A stretch of DNA of 64,000 nucleotides from Luteimonas aquatica (GTDB lineage Bacteria; Pseudomonadota; Gammaproteobacteria; Xanthomonadales; Xanthomonadaceae), in assembly GCF_022662575.1 (NCBI RefSeq), contig NZ_JALBFU010000002.1, positions 372,001-436,000 of the forward strand, written 5' to 3'. The notes beneath the pieces are model-generated. The model did no database searches. It saw nothing but the letters and a program-made list of their open reading frames with translations, and was not told the origin of the DNA. This document shows positions 36,695 to 44,766 of the stretch, piece by piece (position 1 is the stretch's first letter; each line of letters opens with the position of its first letter). The position numbers and the translations under genes are program-made.

Positions 36695-38350
36695 ATGCAC
36701 AACCCGACCGACGCGATCGTCATCGGCGCCGGCCTCGCCGGCCTGGTCGCGGCCACCGAGCTGGCCGATGCCGGCAAGCGCGTGCTGGTGCTGGAGCAGG
36801 AACCCGAGCAGAGCCTCGGCGGCCAGGCGTTCTGGTCCTTCGGCGGCCTGTTCTTCGTCGATTCGCCCGAGCAGCGGCGCATGGGCGTGCGCGATTCGCA
36901 CGCGCTGGCGCTGGCCGACTGGATGGGCACGGCCGCGTTCGACCGCGAGGAGGACCTGTGGCCGCGGCGCTGGGCGGAGGCCTACGTGGACTTCGCCGCC
37001 GGCGAGAAGCGCGCCTGGCTGCATGCCATGGGCATGCGCTGGTTTCCGGTGGTGGGCTGGGCCGAGCGCGGCGGCTACGGCGCGGTCGGCCACGGCAATT
37101 CGGTGCCGCGCTTCCACGTCACCTGGGGCACCGGCCCGGGCGTGATCGAGCCGTTCGTGCGCCGTGCGCGTGAGGCCGAGCGCAAGGGCCTGCTGCGCTT
37201 CGCCTTCCGCCATCGCGTCGACGGGCTGATCGTGGAGCACGGCGCGGTGGCCGGCGCGCGCGGCAGCGTGCTGGCGCCCGACGGCATGGCGCGCGGCAAG
37301 CCGAGTTCGCGCGAGGTGGTCGGCGATTTCGAGCAGCGCGCGCCGGCGGTGATCGTCTGTTCCGGCGGCATCGGCGGCAACCACGAGATGGTGCGCCGCT
37401 ACTGGCCCGAGCGCCTGGGCCGCGCGCCCGAACGGATGATCTGCGGTGTGCCGGCGCACGTGGACGGACGCATGCTCGACATCGGCGCCGAGGCCGGCGC
37501 GCGCCTGATCAACCGCGACCGCATGTGGCACTACGTGGAAGGCATCGAGAACTGGAATCCGATCTGGCCGATGCATGCCATCCGCATCCTGCCCGGGCCG
37601 TCCTCGCTGTGGTTCGACGCCACCGGGCGACGCCTGCCGACGCCGCTGTGGCCGGGCTTCGACACGCTCGGCACGCTGCAACACCTGCGCGGCACCGGCC
37701 ACGACTACAGCTGGTTCATCCTCGACCAGGCGATCATCAAGCGCGAGTTCGCGCTCTCCGGTTCGGAGCAGAATCCCGATCTGACCGGCAAGAGCTGGCG
37801 CCAGGTGCTCAAGCGCGCCGTCGGCAAGCGCGCGCCGGGGCCGGTGGAGGCGTTCAAGGAACACGGCCGCGACTTCATCGTGCGCGACACGCTGGAGGAG
37901 CTGGTCGCGGGCATGAACGCGCTCAGCGGCGAGCATCTGCTCGACGCGGCGCAGATCCGCCGCGAGATCGAGGCGCGCGACCTGCAGTTCGACAACCCCT
38001 ACGCCAAGGACAGCCAGGTGATGGCGATCCACAACGCGCGCCGCTATCGCGGCGACCGGCTCACGCGCGTGGCCAAGCCGCACCGCATCCTCGGCGCCGG
38101 CAACGGGCCGCTGATCGCGGTGCGCCTGCACATCCTCACCCGCAAGAGCCTGGGCGGTTTCGAGACCGACCTGGACGCGCGCGTGCTGGCGCCCGACGGC
38201 CAGCCGCTGCCCGGCCTGTACGCGGCGGGCGAGGCCGCCGGCTTCGGCGGCGGCGGCGTGCACGGCTACCGCGCGCTGGAGGGCAGCTTCCTCGGCGGTT
38301 GCCTGTTCTCGGGACGCTGCGCCGGGCGCGCCGCGGCCGCGGCGGTCTGA
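36695..38350 (+). CDS. FAD-binding dehydrogenase of the fumarate reductase/ketosteroid dehydrogenase family
   Basis: The product is 551 aa. The Rossmann FAD motif AIVIGAGLAGLVAATELADAG is at residue 7, and the C-terminal flavin-binding motif LPGLYAAGEAAGFGGGGVHG near residue 515. The middle matches the FAD_binding_2 family, which includes KstD and fumarate reductase flavoproteins. The true substrate is not evident. A strong ribosome binding site (GGGAGTGGGGGA) precedes the ATG. It is a single gene converging on the DUF6958-like gene at 38373. Confidence 0.85.
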   Translation: MHNPTDAIVIGAGLAGLVAATELADAGKRVLVLEQEPEQSLGGQAFWSFGGLFFVDSPEQRRMGVRDSHALALADWMGTAAFDREEDLWPRRWAEAYVDFAAGEKRAWLHAMGMRWFPVVGWAERGGYGAVGHGNSVPRFHVTWGTGPGVIEPFVRRAREAERKGLLRFAFRHRVDGLIVEHGAVAGARGSVLAPDGMARGKPSSREVVGDFEQRAPAVIVCSGGIGGNHEMVRRYWPERLGRAPERMICGVPAHVDGRMLDIGAEAGARLINRDRMWHYVEGIENWNPIWPMHAIRILPGPSSLWFDATGRRLPTPLWPGFDTLGTLQHLRGTGHDYSWFILDQAIIKREFALSGSEQNPDLTGKSWRQVLKRAVGKRAPGPVEAFKEHGRDFIVRDTLEELVAGMNALSGEHLLDAAQIRREIEARDLQFDNPYAKDSQVMAIHNARRYRGDRLTRVAKPHRILGAGNGPLIAVRLHILTRKSLGGFETDLDARVLAPDGQPLPGLYAAGEAAGFGGGGVHGYRALEGSFLGGCLFSGRCAGRAAAAAV

Positions 38351-38372
38351 GCGCGGCGCAGCGCCTTCGCGG

Positions 38373-38675
38373 CTAGCGCGCGCCCTGCCGGTACAGATGC
38401 ACCGGCTTGATCGCCGCGCGCCTGATCGCGCCCTTCGCCTCGAGGTCGAGCTGCACGGCCTTCAGCCACCATCCCGCGGTCCTGCCCTGCGGGAACAGGT
38501 CCTCCGGCAGCAGGGGCAGCAGCGCTTGCTTGGCCGCGTCCACCTTCAGCCCGGGCGCCTCGGCCGGCAGCACGGCCAGCAGCGCCTGGCGCATCGCCAG
38601 GTATTTCGCGCGGTCGACCCGTTCGGTACGGCCGGGCGCATTGACGTTCTCGATCTCGATCTTCGCCTCAGGCAT
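38373..38675 (-). CDS. Small protein resembling DUF6958
   Basis: The product is 100 aa. KIEIENVNAPGRTERVDRAKYLAMRQALL, cited here only for its opening motif ENVNAPGR, and LLPEDLFPQGRTAGWWLKAV recall a small family I know as DUF6958. The family name is from memory. There is no signal peptide or membrane helix. It overlaps the preceding GFA-like gene by 8 bases and is the last gene of the TetR-headed operon. Confidence 0.65.
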   Translation of the reverse strand: MPEAKIEIENVNAPGRTERVDRAKYLAMRQALLAVLPAEAPGLKVDAAKQALLPLLPEDLFPQGRTAGWWLKAVQLDLEAKGAIRRAAIKPVHLYRQGAR

Positions 38676-39204
38676 CGATCTTCTCCGTCACCGCAATCTT
38701 CGGATTGCGGAAGCCCATCGCGATCCACGCGCCCAGCAGCTTGGCGTAGAAGGACACCGTGTGGGTCTTCAGGTTGGGAATGTCGTCGGGCAGGGCGCTG
38801 GCGTCGGGCAGGTCGCCGGTCATCGTGCGCAGCTGCGCTTTCGGGCGCATCGCCTCCGGCCATAGCGGCAGGTACATGCTCAGCCAGTGCGCGCCTTTCA
38901 TCTCCAGGAACAGCGGCGTGTTGCAGCAGGTCGCCACGACGCGGCGCGAGCCGGCTCCGGGCGTGAGCCGGAATTCGCCCAGGCGCTCGGCGCCGGACAG
39001 GAAGCGCACGCGATCCTTGCGGTATTCGGCCGAGGGCGTGGCGCCGTAGGCGGTGAGCAGTGTCCTCGCGCCGGGCAGCGCCGCGAGGCGGGCCGCGGCC
39101 TTGCGGCAGCTGTCGCACAGGCATTCGGAGACGAGGATCGGCGCGCCGTCCACCGCCAGGCGGGTGTGCCCGCAGGCGCAGGCGAGTTGGGTGGTGTCGT
39201 TCAT
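38668..39204 (-). CDS. GFA-like zinc protein (DUF6151 type)
   Basis: The product is 178 aa. Cysteine pairs LACACGHTRL, ECLCDSCRKAA and VVATCCNTPLFLEM resemble the GFA/CENP-V fold, though the third pair is the less common CC form. No activity can be assigned. Its ATG overlaps the tetR stop by 4 bases and GAGGG precedes it, so it is the second gene of a regulator-led operon and a plausible effector of whatever the regulator senses. Confidence 0.75.
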   Translation of the reverse strand: MNDTTQLACACGHTRLAVDGAPILVSECLCDSCRKAAARLAALPGARTLLTAYGATPSAEYRKDRVRFLSGAERLGEFRLTPGAGSRRVVATCCNTPLFLEMKGAHWLSMYLPLWPEAMRPKAQLRTMTGDLPDASALPDDIPNLKTHTVSFYAKLLGAWIAMGFRNPKIAVTEKIDA

Positions 39205-39911
39205 GGCGCGCCCTCCGGCGTTGTGTGGGACGAGTGGGCGTGGGGCGAGTCGACCTGGGCCGAACCGACTTGGGGCGAACCGACATGGGGCGAACCGACT
39301 AGGAACAGGCGGCGGATGTAGCGGTCGAGGTGGTCGAGGCTTTCGCGCGCGAGGTCGGGGTCGTTGCCGGCCTTGGCCAGCACGAAGCCGCCCTGGATCA
39401 CCGCCTGCGTGTGCCGGGCAAGGCTGTCGGCGGTCCAGTCGCCGGTGATGCCGCGCTCGCGGCGCGCGGCCTCGATGTCCGCCTCCAGCGTGGCGGTGTG
39501 GCCGAAGATGCTGCGGCCGCAGGCGTCGCGGATCTCGGGCGCGCTGGCGAAGACCTCCTGGGCGAGCGTGCCGGCCAGGCAGGTGAACTCGGCGATCTCG
39601 CCCGCGATGATCGCCTTGCGGAACGCGACGTAGGCCAGCACCCGGGCCAGCGCGTCGGGCGCGGCGTGGTAGGGCGCGGCGGCGAAAAAGTCGCCGGTGG
39701 TCTCGGCCCAGAACTCGGCGGCGGCCACGCCCAGCGCGTCCTTGCTGGCGAAGTGATGGAAGAAGGCCCCCTTGGTGACGCCGGCCGCGGTGCACAGGTC
39801 GTCCACGCTGGTGGCGGCGAAGCCCTTGGCGCGGATGACGTCGCGGGCCGCCTCGAGGAGCCGGGTCCTGGCGCCGCCGCGTTCCGGGGACTGCTTGGTG
39901 GGTCTAGCCAT
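39201..39911 (-). CDS. TetR-family repressor with repetitive C-terminal tail
   Basis: The product is 236 aa. The N-terminal helix-turn-helix is clear: RTRLLEAARDVIRAKGFAATSVDDLCTAAGVTKGAFFHHFASKD. The ligand domain spans about residues 75-200. The last 30 residues contain VGSPH, VGSPQ, VGSAQ and VDSPH, encoded by four 15-bp tandem units. The start at 39911 is chosen over 39992 because the operator and promoter lie directly upstream. It probably represses its own operon (GFA-like and DUF6958-like genes). Confidence 0.9.
   Translation of the reverse strand: MARPTKQSPERGGARTRLLEAARDVIRAKGFAATSVDDLCTAAGVTKGAFFHHFASKDALGVAAAEFWAETTGDFFAAAPYHAAPDALARVLAYVAFRKAIIAGEIAEFTCLAGTLAQEVFASAPEIRDACGRSIFGHTATLEADIEAARRERGITGDWTADSLARHTQAVIQGGFVLAKAGNDPDLARESLDHLDRYIRRLFLVGSPHVGSPQVGSAQVDSPHAHSSHTTPEGAP
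39241..39300. repeat. Four tandem 15-bp repeats in the 3' end of the tetR gene
   Basis: Four contiguous units with plus-strand consensus TGGGGCGAACCGACT begin at 39241, 39256, 39271 and 39286, with one to three changes each. The unit length is a multiple of three, so copy-number change would lengthen or shorten the protein tail without shifting frame. Confidence 0.85.
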
Positions 39912-39917
39912 GGTTGA

Positions 39918-39946
39918 AACATACCGTTCAGTTGGTATGTTGTCAA
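39918..39946 (-). promoter_or_regulatory. tetR promoter with embedded operator
   Basis: On the minus strand a perfect -35 TTGACA (39941-39946) and -10 TATGTT (39918-39923) are 17 bp apart. The inverted repeat AACATACC-N8-GGTATGTT (39918-39941) spans the -10 and the spacer and abuts the -35. The expected start point coincides with the A of the ATG at 39911, so the mRNA would be leaderless. Confidence 0.75.
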
Positions 39947-39962
39947 GCGCAACAATCCCTGG

Positions 39963-39991
39963 TGCGCAGCGGATTAAAAGTCCGCTGCGCA
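39963..39991 (-). other. 11-bp hairpin resembling a tRNA-Lys anticodon arm
   Basis: The perfect stem TGCGCAGCGGA and complement encloses a 7-base loop, which reads CTTTTAA on the minus strand. That is the anticodon loop of tRNA-Lys(UUU), and the surrounding GCGGACTTTTAATCCGC is identical to the arm I recall for that tRNA. No other tRNA arm is present. It may be a tRNA fragment left by integration, or a terminator for the acyltransferase gene ending at 40045. Confidence 0.45.
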
Positions 39992-40044
39992 TCGCAGGGG
40001 CAAGGATGAGCGCGCTTTGCCTCGTGGCTCGGAGCGCTCCGTGA

Positions 40045-40968
40045 TTATTGGTACGGCGAGGTCCCGTCCGGCCGGCGCTTGAAGCGGCGGTGGATCCACA
40101 GGTATTGCGACGGCACCGCGCGCGCCATGGCCTCGATGCCGGCCATCACCCGCGCGGTGTCGGCGGTGGCGTCGGCGGAGGGAAAGGCCTCCAGCGCCGG
40201 CCACAGCTTCATCGTGTAGCCGCCGTCCGGGCGCCGCTCGTGCTGGAACAGCACCACCGCCGCGCCCGAGAGCCGGGCGAGCTGGTGGGTGGAGGTGAGG
40301 CTATGCGCCGGCTGCCCGAAGAAGGGCACGTAGACGCTGTCGCCGCGGCTGGGGTCCTGGTCCGGCGCGTACCACAGCAGGCCGCCGCGCTTGAGATGCC
40401 GCACCGTGCCGCGCACGTCCTGCTTGGGGAACATCGCCTGGGCATAGCGCGCGCGGCCGCGGCGCACCGCCCATTCCATGGCCGGTTCGGCGTGCGGCCG
40501 GTACATGCCGGCCAGCGGCAGGTAGTCGCACATCAGCCGCGCGGCCGCCTCCAGCGTGGTGAAGTGGCCCGAAACCACGATCACGCCGCGGCCGTTGGCG
40601 CGCGCGGCTTCGATGTGCTCCAGGCCTTCCACGCGGATGCCGCGGCGCAGCGGCGCGATCGAGCCCCACCAGGCACGCGCGAATTCGAACAGGCCGATGC
40701 CCAGCGCGGCGAAGTGCTCGCGCAGCAGGGCCTCGCGCGCGGCCGCGTCCAGCTCGGGAAAGCAAAGCTCGAGATTGCGCGCGGCGATCGCGCGGCGTTC
40801 GGCCAGCAGCCGGCGCAGCAGGCCGCCGATGCCGCGCCCGAGCCATCGCTGCCACGACCAGGGCAGGCGCGCCAGCAGCGCCATCGCGCCGATGTTGATC
40901 CAGGTCGGCCAATGGCGGATGCCGAGCGGAGGCCGGGTGGACGGCGCGGAAGACGTGGCGGCGGACAT
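40045..40968 (-). CDS. Lipid A biosynthesis lauroyl/myristoyl acyltransferase (LpxL/HtrB family)
   Basis: The product is 307 aa. A single N-terminal helix (about 25-45) anchors it. The catalytic H-x4-E motif is present in VVSGHFTTLEAA. RNLELCFPEL, YRPHAEPAMEW and LWYAPDQDPSRGDSVYVPFFG are typical of the late acyltransferases of lipid A. It uses acyl-ACP to complete Kdo-lipid A. It lies divergent from waaA across 150 bp, and the pairing of Kdo transfer and late acylation fits. Confidence 0.93.
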   Translation of the reverse strand: MSAATSSAPSTRPPLGIRHWPTWINIGAMALLARLPWSWQRWLGRGIGGLLRRLLAERRAIAARNLELCFPELDAAAREALLREHFAALGIGLFEFARAWWGSIAPLRRGIRVEGLEHIEAARANGRGVIVVSGHFTTLEAAARLMCDYLPLAGMYRPHAEPAMEWAVRRGRARYAQAMFPKQDVRGTVRHLKRGGLLWYAPDQDPSRGDSVYVPFFGQPAHSLTSTHQLARLSGAAVVLFQHERRPDGGYTMKLWPALEAFPSADATADTARVMAGIEAMARAVPSQYLWIHRRFKRRPDGTSPYQ

Positions 40969-41118
40969 GCGCGGATTTTAAGGCAATGCCGCGCAAGTCC
41001 GTCCGGGTCCGCATCGGCGCCATTGCCGGGGCTTGGCCGCCGACCGCGCGGACTCCCGCACGGTCCGGCGCTGCGGCTATCCTGTCGCGGTGATGGCCGA
41101 TCCCGCAGCGAACGACTC

Positions 41119-42435
41119 GTGACCGCCCCCCTCGTGACCGACCGCTTCGTGGAGCGGCTGCTGCGCGGGCTGTATTCGGCCGCCCTCTACGTGCTCGCGC
41201 CGATCACGATCTACCACCTGATCTGGCGCGGATTCCGCCAGCCGGAATACTTCCAGCGCTGGAACGAGCGCTATTCGGTGTACGCCGCCGCGCCGCACGC
41301 GCAGAGCGTGTGGGTGCATGCCGTCTCGGTGGGCGAGGTGAATGCCGCCGCGCCCCTGGTCGACAGCCTGCTGCGCGAGCGTCCGGACCTGCGCCTGCTG
41401 GTCACCACCATCACCCCCACCGGTTCGATGCGCGTGCGCGCGCTGTGGGGCGACCGCGTCGAACACGTCTATCTGCCCTACGACCTCTCCGGCGCGGTGA
41501 AGCGCTTCCTCGCCCACTTCCGGCCGCGCCTGGGCATGATCGTGGAAACCGAGCTGTGGCCGAACCTGCTGTTCTGCTGCCGCGACCAGGACATCCCGGT
41601 GTACATCGTCAACGCGCGGCTGTCGGAACGCTCGCTGCGCGGCTATCGCGTGCTGCGCGCACTGGTCGGCCGCGCGCTGCGCACGGTGCGCAAGGTGGCG
41701 GCGCAGTCGCGCCGCGACGGCGAGCGCTTCGTGCGCCTGGGCGCCGCGCGCGAGGCGGTGGTGGTCACCGGCAACCTCAAGTTCGACATCGCCGTCGACG
41801 AGGGGCTGCGCGCCTCGGCCGAGGCCTTCCGCGCGCGCGTGGGCGCGCGGCCGATCTGGATCGCGGCCAGCACGCACGTGGAAGAGGAGGCGGTGGTGAT
41901 CGCCCTGCATCGCCGCCTGCGCGCGCGCTGGCCCGACGCGCTGCTGCTGTGGGCCCCGCGCCATCCCGAGCGCTTCCGCGGCGTCACGCAGCAGGCGGTC
42001 GATGCCGGCTGGCGGGTGGCCACGCGCCAGCTCACGCAGTGGCCGGACCGCGACGACGGCGTGTTCGTGATCGATACCCTGGGCGAGCTGATGGACTTCT
42101 ACGCCTGCGCCGACGTCGCCTTCGTCGGCGGCAGCCTGCAGGACATCGGCGGGCACAACCTGCTGGAACCCGCGGCCGTGGGCACGGCGACGGTGACCGG
42201 GCCGCACTTGCACAACTTCACCGATATCGCGCGCCAGCTGGACGCCGCCGGCGCGCTGCGCATCTGCCGTGACGCCGAGGCGGTGGGGGATGCGGTCGAG
42301 GCCCTGCTGGGCGAGCCGGACGCGCGCGCGGCGATGGCCGAGGCCGGCCTGGCGCTGGTGGAGCAGGGGCGTGGCGCGCTGCAGCGCACGCTGGAACTGG
42401 TGGCGGGCGACCTGCCGCCGCGCCGGACGGGCTGA
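41119..42435 (+). CDS. waaA: 3-deoxy-D-manno-octulosonic acid transferase
   Basis: The product is 438 aa. A membrane anchor near residues 12-33 is followed by the GT30 pattern: VWVHAVSVGEVNAAAPLVDSL, TTITPTGS, IVETELWPNLLFCC, GNLKFD and FVGGSLQDIGGHNLLEPAA. It adds Kdo to lipid IVA at the cytoplasmic face of the inner membrane. No ATG fits. GTG at 41119 is used, and GTG at 41134 is the alternative. It converges on tolC with a large shared terminator. Confidence 0.94.
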   Translation: MTAPLVTDRFVERLLRGLYSAALYVLAPITIYHLIWRGFRQPEYFQRWNERYSVYAAAPHAQSVWVHAVSVGEVNAAAPLVDSLLRERPDLRLLVTTITPTGSMRVRALWGDRVEHVYLPYDLSGAVKRFLAHFRPRLGMIVETELWPNLLFCCRDQDIPVYIVNARLSERSLRGYRVLRALVGRALRTVRKVAAQSRRDGERFVRLGAAREAVVVTGNLKFDIAVDEGLRASAEAFRARVGARPIWIAASTHVEEEAVVIALHRRLRARWPDALLLWAPRHPERFRGVTQQAVDAGWRVATRQLTQWPDRDDGVFVIDTLGELMDFYACADVAFVGGSLQDIGGHNLLEPAAVGTATVTGPHLHNFTDIARQLDAAGALRICRDAEAVGDAVEALLGEPDARAAMAEAGLALVEQGRGALQRTLELVAGDLPPRRTG

Positions 42436-42445
42436 GAAAGCAAAA

Positions 42446-42494
42446 CGGATTCCGCAGCGGGCGCCGCGTTGCGGCGCGCCCGTCGCGGAATCCG
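42446..42494. terminator. Bidirectional terminator between waaA and tolC
   Basis: Outer 10-bp arms CGGATTCCGC/GCGGAATCCG enclose an inner imperfect GC-rich stem (GCGGGCGCCGC against GCGGCGCGCCCG) with a GTT loop. On the minus strand TTTTGCTTT follows, giving a T-rich tail for tolC transcripts. Confidence 0.75.
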
Positions 42495-42509
42495 CGCGTG
42501 CTTGCGTTC

Positions 42510-43964
42510 CTACTGCTGTTGCTGCGCGGCCGGCGTCGGCAGGGGGCCGGCGTCGATCTTGTCCGGCGCCAGCTGGGCGTTGGCGTCGGCCGTCAGCAGG
42601 CGATTGACGTCGCGCACGTCCTCGATGTCGAGGCTGCCCGCGGCCTGGTCCAGCAGCAGGCGGTTCTGCAGGAACTGGTACTTGGCCACCGCGTACTGGG
42701 TCTGCGCGTCGAACAGGTTCTGCTGGTTGATCAGCACGTCGAGCACGGTGCGCGTGCCGACTTCCAGGCCGACCTGGGAGGCGTCGTAGGCGGCCTTGGC
42801 CGAGACCACCGCCAGGCGGCGGGCCTCGACCTCGCTCACGCCGGCGACCAGCGCCTGGTAGGCGTTGCGCGTGTTGCGTTCCAGCGCGCGCTTCTGCTGC
42901 TCGTAGGTGTCCTGCGCCACGTCGCGGTTGGCGATCGCCTGCCGCACCCGGGACTGGGTCACGCCGCCGGAGAAGATCGGCACGGTCAGGGTGAGGCCGA
43001 TGGTGCGATCGTGTCCGTCGCTGCCGTCGATGGCGCCGAGCGAGGTGTTGCTGCCCCAGGTCGTGTTGCGGCCGTAGGTGGCGTTAAAGCCCAGCGTCGG
43101 AAGATGCCCGGCGCGGGCCACGTCGACGCCGAGCGCGGCCGACTTGCTCTGGTATTCGGCCGACTTCAGGCCGGGATTGTTGCTCAGCGCGGAGCTCACC
43201 CAGGTGTCGACGCCCTGCTCGGACGGCAGCTCGGGACGGAAGTCGTCCGGCAGCGCCTTCAGGTCGACCACGCGCGTGCCGGTGATCTCGGTCAGCGCCT
43301 GGTAGGCGTCCTGCAGGGCGTTGCGCTGCAGGATGGTGGCGGCGCGCGCGCTGTCGTAGTTGGCGCGCGCTTCGTGCACGTCGGTGATCGGCGCAAGGCC
43401 GACTTCCAGCCGCTTGTCGGCGTAGTCGAAGTTGCGCTTGGCCGCGGCCTCGGCGGCTTCGGCCGCGGCCAGGGTCTCGATCTGCACCAGCACGTTGAAA
43501 TAGGTGTTGGCGGTGCGCGTGATCAGGTCGCCGCCGGCGTTGTCCAGCGTGAAGTCGGCGGCCTTGCTCAGCGCGCGCTGCACGCGCACGTTGCTGATCG
43601 CGCCCCAGTCGAAGACCGACTGCGACAGCTCGGCGCCGTAGGAGCGGCCGCGGCTGCGGCCGACGCCGTTGCTCGGGATGCGGATCGGGTTGCCGTTGCC
43701 GTCGACGCGGCCGGTGTTGATCAGCCCGTCCTGGTCGTTGCTGTGCGAGCGGGTCAGCCGGGCGCTGCCGTTGATCTGCGGCAACAGCGCGCCACGCGCC
43801 TGCACCGCGCCTTCCTTGTCGGCGAGGCGCTGGGATTCGGCGGCCGCGTATTGCGGGTCGCCGGTGCGCGCCAGCTCGTAGGTCTGCAGCAGGTCTTCGG
43901 CGTAGGCCGAGGCCGGCAGCAGGGCGGCCATGGCGAGGGCGAGTGCGAGGGGACGGCGACTCAT
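42510..43964 (-). CDS. tolC: TolC-family outer membrane efflux protein
   Basis: The product is 484 aa. Signal peptide residues 1-22 (LPASAYA). The protein has the duplicated OEP fold: first half with DLLQTYELARTGDPQY, second with SALSNNPGLKSAEYQ and RVRQAIANRDVAQDTYEQQ, and long helical stretches. It forms the trimeric exit duct for tripartite efflux pumps and type I secretion. The start at 43964 gives the signal peptide, and the 36 residues of a longer frame do not look coding. It follows the pcm-like gene by 19 bp. Confidence 0.94.
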   Translation of the reverse strand: MSRRPLALALAMAALLPASAYAEDLLQTYELARTGDPQYAAAESQRLADKEGAVQARGALLPQINGSARLTRSHSNDQDGLINTGRVDGNGNPIRIPSNGVGRSRGRSYGAELSQSVFDWGAISNVRVQRALSKAADFTLDNAGGDLITRTANTYFNVLVQIETLAAAEAAEAAAKRNFDYADKRLEVGLAPITDVHEARANYDSARAATILQRNALQDAYQALTEITGTRVVDLKALPDDFRPELPSEQGVDTWVSSALSNNPGLKSAEYQSKSAALGVDVARAGHLPTLGFNATYGRNTTWGSNTSLGAIDGSDGHDRTIGLTLTVPIFSGGVTQSRVRQAIANRDVAQDTYEQQKRALERNTRNAYQALVAGVSEVEARRLAVVSAKAAYDASQVGLEVGTRTVLDVLINQQNLFDAQTQYAVAKYQFLQNRLLLDQAAGSLDIEDVRDVNRLLTADANAQLAPDKIDAGPLPTPAAQQQQ

Positions 43965-43983
43965 CTTGGGGGATTCCTTGGTC

Positions 43984-44646
43984 TTAAAAATCGAACTTGG
44001 GCGCGGGGGCGGCCCCGGCAAGGTAGGCAAGGTCGGTTTCGAACAACGATTCGGTGCGGGCGCCGTTGACATCGGCGCGCACCCGCACCGCGTCCATCAC
44101 CGGCGAGACGCCCTGCACCGCGAACAGGCGCCCGCCGGGGCGCAGCCATTGCAGGAAGCGCGGCGGCAGCGAGGCCACCGCGCCGCTGACGCAGATCGCG
44201 TCGAACTGGCCGTCGCCCGGCCAGGCGAGGGCGTCGGCGGTCTCGATGCGCACGTTGGCGATGCCCTGCGCCTGCAGGCGCGCGCGCGCGGCCTCGGCCA
44301 GGTCGGCATGCCGCTCCAGGCCCACGACCTCGCGGGCCAGTCTGCCCAGGCAGGCGGCGAGGAAGCCGCTGCCGCTGCCGATTTCCAGTACGCGGTCGCC
44401 CGGGTCGATCTCCAGCGCCTGCAGGGCGCGCCCTTCCAGCACCGGCTTCATCATCTTCTCGCCGTGGCCGATCGGCAGTTCGAGGTCGCTGTAGGCCAGC
44501 GCGCGATGCGCCTCGCTCACGAAGTCCTCGCGCGGCAGGGTCGCCAGCACCTCGAGCACGCGGACATCGAGCACGTCCCAGGGACGCACCTGCTGTTCCA
44601 CCATGGTTTCGCGGGCTTTGGCGTAGTCCATCGTCGGCACCATCAT
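43984..44646 (-). CDS. Protein-L-isoaspartate O-methyltransferase-like protein
   Basis: The product is 220 aa. MVEQQVRPWDVLDVRVLEVL, PREDFVSEAHRALAYSD, EKMMKPVLEGRALQAL and the SAM motif VLEIGSGSGFLAACL are the pattern of the Pcm-like proteins that precede tolC in Pseudomonas and Xanthomonas. The substrate-binding residues of true Pcm were not checked. Start candidates are ATGs at 44646, 44643 and 44631. None has a strong ribosome binding site. It is probably co-transcribed with tolC. Confidence 0.88.
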   Translation of the reverse strand: MMVPTMDYAKARETMVEQQVRPWDVLDVRVLEVLATLPREDFVSEAHRALAYSDLELPIGHGEKMMKPVLEGRALQALEIDPGDRVLEIGSGSGFLAACLGRLAREVVGLERHADLAEAARARLQAQGIANVRIETADALAWPGDGQFDAICVSGAVASLPPRFLQWLRPGGRLFAVQGVSPVMDAVRVRADVNGARTESLFETDLAYLAGAAPAPKFDF

Positions 44647-44766
44647 CGGTGTAGGGCTCTCATGCGGGCGGCCCGCGATTTTAACGGGCTTCTGCGTCGG
44701 GGGATGAAGACAGGATGGCTGTTGCAGCACACCAGCACGCAGTGCCGGAAGTCACCGCGACCGAGG

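Noticed and set aside
39241-39300. CRISPR array
   Set aside because: The 15-bp units are contiguous with no spacers and are translated in frame as the end of a TetR protein.
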